A stretch of 41,046 bases of DNA from the NCBI GenBank assembly GCA_023249195.1, contig JAHFDB010000008.1, positions 1 through 41,046 of the forward strand. The letters are read 5' to 3'. The DNA is from a bacterium (lineage in GTDB: Bacteria; Margulisbacteria; Marinamargulisbacteria; SXXA01; JAHFDB01). Under the pieces are notes generated by a model, which saw only the letters and a program-made list of their open reading frames with translations, had not been told where the DNA came from and did no database searches. Below, in pieces: positions 17,165 through 25,564 of this stretch. A program made the translations under genes and the position numbers. How positions within the stretch are numbered: position 1 is the stretch's first letter; each line of letters opens with the position of its first letter.

Positions 17165-18400
17165 ATGAAAAATTTTAATTTTAGTGCATTATTGGCTACT
17201 CGATTTTTATACACGGTCGCTATTCAAATTCAGGCTGTTGTATTAGGGTGGCAAATGTATATTTTGACCCATGACCCTCTTTTTCTAGGGCTCGTTGGAT
17301 TGGCAGAAGCGATTCCTGCCTTGGGTTTTGCATTGTTTTCAGGGTATATTGTGGATAGACGTCATCCTTTACTGGTTTTAAGGGTGGTCATGTTCTTGGG
17401 TTTATTATCGGGTGTTATTTTGTGGGTGGCGCACAGCCCATGGGTTACCCTTTCACTTCAGGAACATATTTGGGTATTATTTATTTCTGCTTTTTTAACA
17501 GGCGTCGTGAGGTCTTTTTTTCATCCGGCTATTTTTGCGATTGTCCCAAGGATACTGCCAAGAGAACAGCTTTCTAGGGGATCCGCCTGGATGACCTCTT
17601 CATTTGTTGTTGCTCATATTTCAGGGTCTGCATTAGGGGGGATTTTGTTTGGGTGGGTAGGTATTCGTACGACCTCTTTCTTCCTTTCCATCACGGTTCT
17701 TTGTGCACTCTTGGCTGTTTTTCTGGTTCGCATGTTTCCGCATATAAACAAGGTGAAGTTGAACTCTAATCCTTTAAGAAAAGAGCTTTTTTTGGGGGCT
17801 ATTTTTGTTTTTAAACATCCTATTTTATTGCCAGCATTGTCTTTGGATATGTTGTCTGTATTATTTGGTGGTGTAACGGCCTTACTGCCTGTATATGCTT
17901 CAGAAATTTTATTTTTAGGCCCAAAAGGATTAGGGCTTTTGCGGGCAGCACCTGCTTTGGGCGCAGCGATTGTGAGTTTATGTTTGACCCGAATTGAACT
18001 TCATAGGCATGCCGGCAGGTGGTTGTTGTGGGCGGTGAGTGGGTTTGGTCTTTCTATTTTAGTTTTTTCTGTGAGTCGCAATGTGGCTTTGTCTTTTCTT
18101 GCTTTAGGTTTGAGTGGGGCTTTTGACAGTGTCAGTGCTGTCATTAGGTCTGCTGTGGTGCAATTATCCTCTAAAGAAGAGATTCGGGGGCGCATTTCTG
18201 CCATTAATATGATTTTTATTAGTTCTTCTAATGAACTTGGGGCTTTTGAGTCAGGATTAGCCGCGCGATTGATGGGAACAATGCCGTCGGTTGTATTTGG
18301 TGGCTGTGTCTGTTTGTTGACGGTGGGCCTTATTGCTATTTTATGCCCTAAGTTGAGACAATTAGATATGAATGATTTGATTTCTCCTTCTCAGACATGA
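17165..18400 (+). CDS. MFS transporter (DHA3/EntS-like)
   Basis: A 411-residue inner-membrane protein with about 11-12 hydrophobic helices. The N-terminal half shows the MFS motif A-like loop between TM2 and TM3 (SGYIVDRRHPLLVLRVV) and TM1 begins LLATRFLYTVAIQIQAVVLGWQMY, typical of the EntS/DHA3 efflux branch (MFS_3). The second half contains PALGAAIVSLCLT and RGRISAINMIFISSSNELGAF, also family-typical. Substrate cannot be inferred. The start lies only 10 bases after the upstream terminator. It overlaps the DUF1697 gene by 4 bases (ATGA), so the two are coupled. Confidence 0.9.
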   Translation: MKNFNFSALLATRFLYTVAIQIQAVVLGWQMYILTHDPLFLGLVGLAEAIPALGFALFSGYIVDRRHPLLVLRVVMFLGLLSGVILWVAHSPWVTLSLQEHIWVLFISAFLTGVVRSFFHPAIFAIVPRILPREQLSRGSAWMTSSFVVAHISGSALGGILFGWVGIRTTSFFLSITVLCALLAVFLVRMFPHINKVKLNSNPLRKELFLGAIFVFKHPILLPALSLDMLSVLFGGVTALLPVYASEILFLGPKGLGLLRAAPALGAAIVSLCLTRIELHRHAGRWLLWAVSGFGLSILVFSVSRNVALSFLALGLSGAFDSVSAVIRSAVVQLSSKEEIRGRISAINMIFISSSNELGAFESGLAARLMGTMPSVVFGGCVCLLTVGLIAILCPKLRQLDMNDLISPSQT

Positions 18401-18930
18401 CTTATTTAGCATTGCTTCGTGCCATTAATGTAGGTGGGCGAAGGGTTAAAATGGATAAGTTAAGGGCCCTGTTTGAAGAATTGGGATTTGGGCATGTTCG
18501 CACATATATTCAAACAGGAAATGTATTCTTTGACACGGAAGAAACAAATCTTAGCCTTCTAACTCAAAAAATCGAGAATCATCTAAGAAAACAGTTGGGT
18601 TTTGAGGTTTTTGTATTTATTAGAAACAGGCTTGACTTGAATGTGACTCTTCAAAATAACCCCTTTTTTGATCAAACTGCTATTTCAGAAACTCGATTTT
18701 ATATCATGTTTATTTCAAAACCGCTCCAGGTACCCATCGACTTGCCGTTCAGGGTGAATCTCAAAGGAATGGAAATGATTTTATTAAGTGCAACAGAGGG
18801 AGAGCTTTTTGTAAAAGTGACACTATTAGACGGAATACCTGGAAATCCGATGGCTTGGATAGAAAAAAACTGGCAGATTTCAGTCACAGCACGCTTTTTT
18901 GATACGACACTTAAAATGTTGTCTAAGTGA
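18397..18930 (+). CDS. DUF1697 family protein
   Basis: A 177-residue soluble protein that matches the DUF1697 family over its length: YLALLRAINVGGRRVKMDKL at the N-terminus, then LGFGHVRTYIQTGNVFFDT, then a central two-layer alpha/beta region and the C-terminal TARFFDTTLKML tail typical of the family (TRNWNTxxKL). No catalytic function is known for the family. The start overlaps the MFS stop in an ATGA junction. Confidence 0.92.
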   Translation: MTYLALLRAINVGGRRVKMDKLRALFEELGFGHVRTYIQTGNVFFDTEETNLSLLTQKIENHLRKQLGFEVFVFIRNRLDLNVTLQNNPFFDQTAISETRFYIMFISKPLQVPIDLPFRVNLKGMEMILLSATEGELFVKVTLLDGIPGNPMAWIEKNWQISVTARFFDTTLKMLSK

Positions 18931-18958
18931 GTAAAAGAAGTGGGGAAGCAAGGGGAGA

Positions 18959-19621
18959 TTATGTCGATTGAGAGACTTTCCCATCTGTTAAATAAATTTG
19001 TCGTCCGGCAAGGCGAGCAAAATCTGGATCATGCGTTACCATAACAATGGTTGTTCCATTCTCTTTATTAAAACGATTTAATAAATTCATCACAATATCG
19101 CCGTTTGCTGTATCTAGATTTCCTGTAGGTTCGTCAGCAAATAAATAGGTGGGCTCCATAATCAGTGCTCTGGCGATAGCGACACGTTGTTGTTCACCCC
19201 CAGATAATTGTCTAGGTAATCGGTGTAGTTTCTCGCCTAACCCTACCTCTTTAAGGAGGTTAATGGCAAGTTCTTTTCGCGTTCTTTCTTGCTTTGTTTT
19301 TCGAGTGGGCATGAGCACGTTTTCTAGTGAGCTCAATTCGGGTAGTAAGTAATGAAATTGGAAGACAAAACCAATGTGGGTATTTCTGAATTGATGCAGG
19401 CTAGGCAAATTCATGCTTTGAACAGGGATTTTATTAAACAAAACTTGACCGCTGGTCGGTGTGTCTAGTGTACTCATAATATACATTAAGGTACTTTTTC
19501 CTGAACCTGATTTTCCAAGCAGGGCGACAAATTCACCCTTTTGAATAGTGGCATCAATATCTTGAAGGACAGGTGATTCTGTCGTTTCGAAACGTTTATA
19601 GACTTTTCTCACTTCAATCAT
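18959..19621 (-). CDS. ABC exporter ATPase (LolD/MacB/DevA type)
   Basis: The 220-residue nucleotide-binding subunit of a membrane exporter. Walker A GKSGSGKST (36-44), Q-loop in GFVFQFHYLLPELS, signature LSGGEQQRVAIARAL (139-153), Walker B with D163-E164 (FADEPTGNLD) and H-loop MVTHDPDFA are all present. The MSTLDTPTSGQV and EPTGNLD motifs are those of the MacB/LolD/FtsE branch. I start at MIEVRKVYK (19621), 4 bases after the permease stop; the in-frame extension upstream lies inside the permease gene. Last gene of the five-gene exporter operon. Confidence 0.93.
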   Translation of the reverse strand: MIEVRKVYKRFETTESPVLQDIDATIQKGEFVALLGKSGSGKSTLMYIMSTLDTPTSGQVLFNKIPVQSMNLPSLHQFRNTHIGFVFQFHYLLPELSSLENVLMPTRKTKQERTRKELAINLLKEVGLGEKLHRLPRQLSGGEQQRVAIARALIMEPTYLFADEPTGNLDTANGDIVMNLLNRFNKENGTTIVMVTHDPDFARLAGRQIYLTDGKVSQST

Positions 19622-19625
19622 GGCA

Positions 19626-20876
19626 CTAGCTTTCAGCCCTAATAATATCAATAGGGGTCATTTTTCCCGCGTATCTTGCAGGAAGCCAACTCGCTATCAC
19701 GGAAGCAATCAGAGATAAAACGCCTGCGGTTATATAAATATGAGGGTTAAACGAGACCATCATGGTTCCTGTTCCTTTTCCCATGGGGCCAGCTGCAAAT
19801 GGAAGGTGACTTAATCCTTGGCAGGCGAATAATCCGATTACAAGTCCTAAGCTACCGCCTAAAAGACCTAAAATGATTCCTTGAACAAGAAAGAGGAAGA
19901 CGATATCGTTTTGCTCATATCCCATTGACCTCAAGATGGCAATTTCTCTTCTTTTTTGACTAATCACCATATTTAAAATGTTATAGATGCTAAATCCGGC
20001 CACCATTAAAATCGAGCCTGTCATCATGTATCGAATGGCATCTTGTATTTTGAAAACAGAGAAGAAATTGGCATTAAGTTGGTCCCAGCTTTGAACAAGT
20101 TCTTGGCTTAATTTGCTCCATTGGGTAGCCATTTCAGCGGCATGATAGACATCGACTACCTTGACTGCAATTTCATTGACTTGACTGGGGGTATTATTAA
20201 TCGTTTGTGCGTCATGAATGTCTCCATATACACTTCCTTCATCTATACTTTTCATTCCTACCGAGAAACTGCCAGATACTTTGAAGGGTATAGGGGCTTG
20301 CGTTCCATTGGACACCATCACCGTATCACCTACTCGCGCGCCTAATTTTTTAAGAAGTTCATCTCCGACCAAAAGCCGATTTCCGCCTCCGGAGATATCC
20401 GTAAATTTTCCTTGTGTCATATATTGAGCTAGCCGGGTCACTTTGCTTTGGCTGATGGCATCGACTCCGATAAGGCGACTAGAAACCGTCGATCCCCCTT
20501 TTGCGATTATAATTTGAGTCGTAAATTGAGGTGAAAAAGCGATGACACGGGGATCATGTTGAAGTAACTTATACCACCCCGTTGGGTTTTGAATACGAGG
20601 GCTGTTTTTATTTCCTGAAGGAGGAATAATCCAATGGACATAAAGGGCTTTAGGATAGAAGGCTGAATCGAGAGAGTGTGTTTCTAAAATATCTTCGCGT
20701 GCTGAAATATGAATGTGGGCGTCATTATCGAGTAATTGTGTGATGAGATATTCTCTAAATCCAAGCATCATACCCGAAATAACAACAAAAGCTACTGTTC
20801 CTAGCATAATACCCAGAAGGGTTAAGAGTGTTTGTCGTTTTCTTGCAATAAGGTGGCGTAGCGAAAGAAATAACAT
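19626..20876 (-). CDS. ABC exporter permease (MacB/FtsX fold, LolC/DevC-like)
   Basis: A 416-residue permease of the FtsX/MacB class: one N-terminal helix (LLTLLGIMLGTVAFVVISGM), a large periplasmic domain (about 45-270) and three C-terminal helices (about 290-400). QKRREIAILRSMGYEQNDI is the family's cytoplasmic coupling segment and AGKMTPIDIIRAES the typical C-terminus. It lacks a fused ATPase, which is encoded by the next gene, so the arrangement matches cyanobacterial DevBCA or a split MacAB more than LolCDE, because an HlyD-type adaptor and TolC-like channel are also in the operon. Start and previous stop overlap in a TAATG. Confidence 0.9.
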   Translation of the reverse strand: MLFLSLRHLIARKRQTLLTLLGIMLGTVAFVVISGMMLGFREYLITQLLDNDAHIHISAREDILETHSLDSAFYPKALYVHWIIPPSGNKNSPRIQNPTGWYKLLQHDPRVIAFSPQFTTQIIIAKGGSTVSSRLIGVDAISQSKVTRLAQYMTQGKFTDISGGGNRLLVGDELLKKLGARVGDTVMVSNGTQAPIPFKVSGSFSVGMKSIDEGSVYGDIHDAQTINNTPSQVNEIAVKVVDVYHAAEMATQWSKLSQELVQSWDQLNANFFSVFKIQDAIRYMMTGSILMVAGFSIYNILNMVISQKRREIAILRSMGYEQNDIVFLFLVQGIILGLLGGSLGLVIGLFACQGLSHLPFAAGPMGKGTGTMMVSFNPHIYITAGVLSLIASVIASWLPARYAGKMTPIDIIRAES

Positions 20877-21652
20877 TAGGGTTGTGTCTTTATTGGAACT
20901 AAAACGTCGTCCCCCATTTTTAAATTAGAACTTAAAATTTCTACTTCCTGGTTATCTACAGTGCCTGTTTGAACATGAATCTTTTCTATAGAATTATCTC
21001 GCCTTCTTGTTACAACCCCCTCTTTGAGGGCTAAAATAGGAAGCATAAGAACGTTGGGTTTTTCAAGCAAAGTAATGGCGACATCTGCTGTCATGCCTGG
21101 TAATAGTTGTTTGGGGAGTTTTGGACACTCAATATGAACTAAAAACTGGCCACTATGAGAGTAGATATGTTTGACTCGTCCATAAAATGGTTGTTCTCGA
21201 AGGTTATCAAAACTTAAGATGGCTTTTTGTCCAATTTTCAATCTAACGGCACCCTGTTGCTCGATATTGACAACGAGATAGCAGTTTTGCAGGTCGACTA
21301 GGGTTAAAACGGGGGTTTGGGGAGTGATAGTTTCACCTTGTTTATACGTGACCGCTGTAATTGTTCCGCTAAACGGGGCTTCAAAAAGGGTATCCATCAA
21401 GGCTAGTTTTTGGCCTTTTTGAACGTTTTGACCTTCTTCCACATAGAGTTGCTCCAAAGTGGTGGCCATGGCTGTTTTGAGTTGGTAACTAGATTTTGGG
21501 GTTACTGTACCAATTCCATATACAGCTTCGATAAGCGTCCCTTTTTTAAGAGGGATCCATGTACCTTTGCGCTTGGATTGTTGATTTTTAAAAAATAGTA
21601 ACCCTCCTATGAGGGCAACTATTAAAAGCAGTATCAGTATTTTTTTTGTCAT
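20876..21652 (-). CDS. HlyD/MacA-family periplasmic adaptor subunit
   Basis: A 258-residue membrane-fusion protein with an N-terminal signal-anchor (about residues 4-22). Biotinyl-lipoyl-like halves are visible (LYVEEGQNVQKGQKLALMDT and FEAPFSGTITAVTYKQGETI), followed by the beta-barrel domain (LSFDNLREQPFYGRVKHI, LLPGMTADVAI). It is short for MacA/HlyD (about 370-480): the alpha-helical hairpin between the lipoyl halves is almost absent, so docking onto a TolC-type channel would be by a different geometry or mediated by another protein. A strong AAGGAG site precedes the ATG. Confidence 0.9.
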   Translation of the reverse strand: MTKKILILLLIVALIGGLLFFKNQQSKRKGTWIPLKKGTLIEAVYGIGTVTPKSSYQLKTAMATTLEQLYVEEGQNVQKGQKLALMDTLFEAPFSGTITAVTYKQGETITPQTPVLTLVDLQNCYLVVNIEQQGAVRLKIGQKAILSFDNLREQPFYGRVKHIYSHSGQFLVHIECPKLPKQLLPGMTADVAITLLEKPNVLMLPILALKEGVVTRRRDNSIEKIHVQTGTVDNQEVEILSSNLKMGDDVLVPIKTQP

Positions 21653-21667
21653 GGGGGCTCCTTAAAT

Positions 21668-22918
21668 TTATTCGGGAAAGGGGATTCCTGCCGAAATTTT
21701 GAGTAGTTCATAGTTTAGACACAGGTTGTTTTTGATTTTTTGATAGAGTCGTTGTGTTTGAACCCAATTTGTTTGTGCGATTAACACGTCACTCAGAGAA
21801 ATGAGACCCAATTTAAATTCTTTATCTTTGGCGGTGTAATTTTCAAGTGCATAAGTGTTGGCAACTTTTAGCTTTTCACACTGTAAGAACCCATTCTTTA
21901 AAATAAGCAGACTATTTTCAATCTCCTCGATGGCTTTGCGTTTGGTGAGAGAAAGCATTTGTTCCTTTTGAGATTGTAGTGATTTTGCTTGAGTAATTTG
22001 TGTATCAATAGTACCCCAGAGGTAAAGGGGAAGTGTCGCTATAATACTGGCATCCCATGGGCTGTTTTTGAGTGCACCAACATCTCTTATGGGATAGTAA
22101 TTTCCGATTAAATCTATACTGGGTAAATAGGCGCCTGTTGCAATATGTGTTCCTGCTTGGGCACTTTTGAATTCAAACTCAGCACTCATTACCTCAGGTT
22201 TTTTAAGGGCGAGTTCTTGCCAATTAAACGAGACTATTTGGGGAGGGTAAGGTTCAGAAGAAAGCGTGTCTGGAATTTGGTCTGTTAAAAATGTAATGAC
22301 CTTTTCCGCCAGAGCTATTTGTAATTCGGCATTGAGTTGGTCGGCCTCTTGAGTCGCAATACTGGATTCTAGCTCGAATAAGGATGAAGTCTTTACTCTC
22401 CCCAATCGCCTCCATTTTTTAAGCTCAATAAGGCGGAGTTTATTCATGGAAATAGCCTCTTTTAGCAAGGAGGCGTCTTCTTTTTCGCTTTTGAGACTGT
22501 AAAAGGCTTTGACGACTTCTTTCGCCAAATCTAACTGTGCTGCTTTTAGTGAAAATTCATGGTGTATTTGAGTCCATTTGAGCTGATCAATAGCATTGAA
22601 ATCTCGAAATCCTTTAAATAATGATTGGCTTAATTGCGCTTTTAAAATAGTTTGGCTTTCCGGAAAAATGTCGCTAGCAAATCCGGAGATAAGCGGTTGT
22701 CGGTTATACTGAGCACTGATATTGATGAGAGGAAAAAATGCGCTATAGGCTTCACTTACACGGGCTTTAGAACCACTCAAGACGCTGCTTTGTTGAGAAA
22801 TGAGCTCACTTTTTTGCAGCGCTTTTTTGTATAGTTCGGATAAAACGTTAGCTTGAATCACTGTGGATATACCGAAGTATCCCATGAGTAGATAAAGTGT
22901 AATATTTCTTGCATTCAT
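21668..22918 (-). CDS. TolC-family outer-membrane efflux protein
   Basis: A 416-residue TolC-fold protein with a signal peptide (cleavage likely near residue 23, VIQANVLSELY). It has the family's paired repeats of long helices and short beta strands: SKARVSEAYSAFFPLINISA in repeat one and AGTHIATGAYLPSIDLIGNY in repeat two, where the A-xxxxP pattern marks the strand entrance. It would form the trimeric outer-membrane channel of the exporter encoded by the following three genes, 15 bases downstream. Confidence 0.9.
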   Translation of the reverse strand: MNARNITLYLLMGYFGISTVIQANVLSELYKKALQKSELISQQSSVLSGSKARVSEAYSAFFPLINISAQYNRQPLISGFASDIFPESQTILKAQLSQSLFKGFRDFNAIDQLKWTQIHHEFSLKAAQLDLAKEVVKAFYSLKSEKEDASLLKEAISMNKLRLIELKKWRRLGRVKTSSLFELESSIATQEADQLNAELQIALAEKVITFLTDQIPDTLSSEPYPPQIVSFNWQELALKKPEVMSAEFEFKSAQAGTHIATGAYLPSIDLIGNYYPIRDVGALKNSPWDASIIATLPLYLWGTIDTQITQAKSLQSQKEQMLSLTKRKAIEEIENSLLILKNGFLQCEKLKVANTYALENYTAKDKEFKLGLISLSDVLIAQTNWVQTQRLYQKIKNNLCLNYELLKISAGIPFPE

Positions 22919-22934
22919 TATTAAAAAAATTGAT

Positions 22935-23705
22935 TTAAAATGAAAATTTAAAGCCGCCAGAACAAGTGAGCCCAGTGTCTGTTGAATTATGAACAGATAA
23001 AGAGCCTAGTCCAGCCTCAATATAGAGTTTTCCTGAAACATTCTTTAAAAAGTCGACAGTTTGTTCTAGACCGAGCGCTATTTCAAAGCCAGCCTTACTA
23101 TCGGAAGCAAATGGGATATTTATGCCTCCTTCAGTATAAACCTTGAGTTCAGGAAGGGGTGTGTTAAAGTAAGCGATTTCGTTTATAGCCATGGTGGCGA
23201 TGTTTTCATTGTTTTTTTGGACAATCCCTAGACTGATTCGGGTAGATGCGGTGACATCGTTTGTGAGTTTTATTGGAAGTATAAAAATGTCCCCAAAAAC
23301 AGAAAAGTTTGAAGAAAGAACTCCAAGGTGGATTCCGTATTCAATAGGGGGGAGGGGTTGCGAACTGTTTTTAGGAGGATCTGGTTCTAATTGGATCTCA
23401 GAAGCACCCGCTTGGAAATTTCCGGATTCATCGTTGTCTGATTTTGCAGACGATAGGGGTTGTTTTAAATCAACCCGAGCAAGTCTAGGGTTCTGGTTAT
23501 GTAGAGGCATTGTTTTTGACAGCCTAGGTGTTGTCTTGAGGGGGGGGGCGACTGTTTGGGTGTATACGGGGTGAGGCTCAATGAAAGGGGCTCCATTTTC
23601 AATGTGCGTTGAATGAGAATAAAAATATCCTGCAATACCCAAAACAGCCATGAAAATGAATGTTTTTATAATGGGTGAAGTTTTTTGATCTTGTTTTTTA
23701 CTCAT
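22935..23705 (-). CDS. Unrecognised envelope protein leading the exporter operon
   Basis: A 256-residue protein with a basic N-terminus (MSKKQDQKTSP), one hydrophobic helix (about 14-30), a long Pro/Ser-rich linker (about 35-125, TonB-like in character) and a C-terminal domain of alternating beta strands (about 127-256) that ends GGFKFSF. A terminal Phe after alternating residues is the usual outer-membrane beta-barrel signal, but only about 8 strands would fit. I do not recognise a family. GGAGGA nine bases before the ATG is a good ribosome site. The linker contains a C9 run (coding strand) encoding Ala-Pro-Pro, in frame here. It is 16 bases upstream of the TolC-like gene. Confidence 0.7.
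   Translation of the reverse strand: MSKKQDQKTSPIIKTFIFMAVLGIAGYFYSHSTHIENGAPFIEPHPVYTQTVAPPLKTTPRLSKTMPLHNQNPRLARVDLKQPLSSAKSDNDESGNFQAGASEIQLEPDPPKNSSQPLPPIEYGIHLGVLSSNFSVFGDIFILPIKLTNDVTASTRISLGIVQKNNENIATMAINEIAYFNTPLPELKVYTEGGINIPFASDSKAGFEIALGLEQTVDFLKNVSGKLYIEAGLGSLSVHNSTDTGLTCSGGFKFSF
23540..23548. repeat. Homopolymer G9 (C9 on the coding strand)
   Basis: Nine consecutive G on the plus strand, within the Pro-rich linker codons of the envelope-protein gene 22935-23705. Such tracts in otherwise AT-rich DNA are prone to slippage; a change of one base would truncate the protein near residue 60. Confidence 0.9.
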
Positions 23706-23743
23706 CTTATTGCGTCCTCCAAAAAAGCTTTTGAAATTTATAT

Positions 23744-23772
23744 TTGAGTCTGTTCACTGGTCTTAGTATAGT
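23744..23772 (+). promoter_or_regulatory. Predicted promoter for the alpha/beta hydrolase gene
   Basis: TTGAGT (23744-23749), 17-base spacer, TATAGT (23767-23772). The -10 ends 12 bases before the ATG at 23785, so the mRNA leader would be about 5-6 bases. Confidence 0.5.
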
Positions 23773-23784
23773 TAAAAAAAAGCT

Positions 23785-24759
23785 ATGTTCAAAATAAAAG
23801 CACTTCATTTTTTGTTTTTGGGTATTTTTCTCTTCTTGGGCGGAGAAAGAAGTGTGTGTGGACATGAGATTTCAGTTTATCCGGGGCTACACGTTTTTTA
23901 TTTTAATGTAGGCAGGGTATCTGCAAATTATTATGTCTTGTCTCGTTGTGAAGAAGTATCTTCTAATCATAAAAACTTGCTCATTATTTTTGAAGGAAGC
24001 GGCAAGCATTCTGTATTGGGTAAAAAAAACTCTCACGGTTGGGATAGTGTGTCTCTGGCGCATCTCTTCAATAAAGAGTTGTTAAAAGGGATGGATATTC
24101 TGGTTCCAGAGAGAATTTCTCTGGAACTAGGTGCCGAGTATCGGGACAATCAAAGTGGGTGCGAAGATAATTTTCGTAACAAAGTAACCTTATACCCTGA
24201 CATGATAGATCAGTTTTTGTGCCTCCATCCAGAATATTGCAGGGTTATTATGATGGGCTACTCGGAGGGAGGGAGTCTTCTTCCACGGTTATATCAAAAA
24301 CTGAATCATAAAAATCGAATTTCGGGATTGATTCTTTGTAGTTCCGGTGGGTTGTCATTCTATGAGAGTCTGCAAGTCCAAAAAAAGTCAAACCTGCTTT
24401 TCCCGGATAAATATCGGCAGTCTTTAGACATCTTAGAGCCCTCTGTTTTAGCCATTCGGCAGCATCCGTTTAGTAAAGATATGTTTTATTTTGGAAGGCC
24501 CTATATCAAGTGGGCCTATTTTTTATCTTATCGCCCTATGGATGACTTATTAACAGTATCTATTCCAATTTTGGTATTGCACGGAGATAAAGATCTCAAT
24601 ATACCTGTGGAAAGTTCGCGCGGAATTGGAAAGGCTTTTCAAAAGGCCGGAAAGCATAACTATCGCTATATTGAATACAAAAATACCAACCATTTTTTTA
24701 ATGGAGACTATTCAAAAATGATTCAAGACATTAACGCTTGGATTTCTTTAGAGTTTTAG
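23785..24759 (+). CDS. Secreted alpha/beta hydrolase
   Basis: A 324-residue protein with a signal peptide (about 1-26, FLFLGIFLFLGGERSVCG). It has the alpha/beta hydrolase triad in order: nucleophile elbow GYSEGG with S160, acid D270 in HGDKDLNIP and H303 in NTNHFF. A conserved oxyanion-side LIIFEGSGK (about 70-80) precedes them. It resembles serine aminopeptidase/dienelactone hydrolase-like proteins; substrate unknown. No good Shine-Dalgarno sequence, only an A-rich run before the ATG. The last 29 bases are antisense to the remnant of a TfoX-domain gene. Confidence 0.85.
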   Translation: MFKIKALHFLFLGIFLFLGGERSVCGHEISVYPGLHVFYFNVGRVSANYYVLSRCEEVSSNHKNLLIIFEGSGKHSVLGKKNSHGWDSVSLAHLFNKELLKGMDILVPERISLELGAEYRDNQSGCEDNFRNKVTLYPDMIDQFLCLHPEYCRVIMMGYSEGGSLLPRLYQKLNHKNRISGLILCSSGGLSFYESLQVQKKSNLLFPDKYRQSLDILEPSVLAIRQHPFSKDMFYFGRPYIKWAYFLSYRPMDDLLTVSIPILVLHGDKDLNIPVESSRGIGKAFQKAGKHNYRYIEYKNTNHFFNGDYSKMIQDINAWISLEF

Positions 24760-24858
24760 GTTTAGGCATCGGAAGTTCGCGTTCTGTGAGTCTAAGCTGG
24801 GTCCAGCTGTGTGAATTTGATCTGTAATATAATCGACAAAAGACGCATCTGAGGCCAT
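24731..24858 (-). pseudogene. Remnant of a TfoX/Sxy N-terminal-domain gene (internal deletion plus frameshift)
   Basis: On the minus strand an ATG at 24858 opens MASDASFVDYITDQIHTAG, the characteristic start of one TfoX N-terminal-domain subfamily. About 60 bases further, in a different frame, comes WTQLRLTERELPMPKPK followed by a Lys-rich end and TAA at 24731-24733, the characteristic C-terminus of the same subfamily (IRLTxxELPxPKPK). The central domain of roughly 65 residues (MFGEYxxYCDGK region) is missing and the ends are out of frame. The reading frame from the ATG stops at 24748. A possible promoter (AAGACA, 17 bases, TATACT at 24865-24870) ends 6 bases before the ATG. Recognition rests on remembered family ends. 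Confidence 0.7.
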
Positions 24859-24891
24859 ATTCTAAGTATAGTTTAGGGGAATGTTTTTGTC

Positions 24892-24921
24892 TTGGATTAT
24901 TCGCTGTTTCATGGTTAGAAT
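24892..24921 (+). promoter_or_regulatory. Possible promoter for the SRPBCC gene
   Basis: TTGGAT (24892-24897), an 18-base spacer and TAGAAT (24916-24921), about 37 bases of leader to the ATG at 24966, which carries an AAGGAG site. The rest of 24760-24965 holds the TfoX remnant on the other strand. Confidence 0.4.
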
Positions 24922-24965
24922 AAGGGATAACGTTTTAATAAAAAAGAATTTAAAAGGAGAAAATA

Positions 24966-25496
24966 ATGTTGAAAATAGTTTTGATAGGTTTAGTAGCGTT
25001 TATAGGCCTTGTGACTGTGTTGGGGATAGTCGCGCCTCGGGATATGAAAATTGAAAAAAGCATTGTCATTAATCAGCCCAAAGATAAAGTGTTTGAGTAT
25101 CTTCGGTATCTCAAAAATGGAAGTGAGTGGAGTCCTTGGGAGAAAAAAGACCCTCATATGGTCAAAACTTGTCGAGGGGTTGATGGACAAGTGGGGGCTG
25201 TGGGGGCTTGGTCTGGAAATAATGAGGTGGGTGTCGGTGAACAGGAAATTAAAGCTATTACAGAAGGACAGCGTATCGACACTGAACTTCGATTTCAAAA
25301 GCCTATGAAAACAACAAGCCAAGGCTATTTGATTACGGAATCGCTAGGCGAAGTTCAAACCAAGGTGACTTGGGGCATGACGGGACGGTCATCCTTTCCC
25401 GGAAATGTCATTTGTTTAGTCATGCATATGAATAAGAAGGTTGGTGGGGAGTTTGAATCGGGATTGGCAAGCTTGAAGACTATTTTAGAAAAATAA
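24966..25496 (+). CDS. SRPBCC (START-like) family protein with N-terminal membrane anchor
   Basis: A 176-residue protein with one N-terminal hydrophobic helix (about 3-22) followed by a polyketide-cyclase/START-like ligand-binding fold. Family features are IEKSIVINQPKDKVFEYLR (strand and first helix), WSPWEKKDPHM, GAWSGNNEVGVGEQEI and the C-terminal helix ending GLASLKTILEK. Such proteins bind hydrophobic ligands, but this subgroup has no defined ligand. A good AAGGAG site precedes the ATG, and a long-stem terminator follows. Confidence 0.88.
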   Translation: MLKIVLIGLVAFIGLVTVLGIVAPRDMKIEKSIVINQPKDKVFEYLRYLKNGSEWSPWEKKDPHMVKTCRGVDGQVGAVGAWSGNNEVGVGEQEIKAITEGQRIDTELRFQKPMKTTSQGYLITESLGEVQTKVTWGMTGRSSFPGNVICLVMHMNKKVGGEFESGLASLKTILEK

Positions 25497-25521
25497 TTGA
25501 ACACTCTTTTGTAATTGAATT

Positions 25522-25564
25522 AAAAGCGCCAACAAGTGACCAAACGATCCTTGTTGGTGCTTTT
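25522..25564. terminator. Bidirectional intrinsic terminator
   Basis: A 15-base-pair stem (25522-25536 with 25550-25564, one G-T pair) with a 13-base loop. The base of the stem is AAAA/TTTT, so it ends in T runs in both directions. It serves the rightward SRPBCC gene and the leftward cupin gene, whose stop codon overlaps its right edge. Confidence 0.85.
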
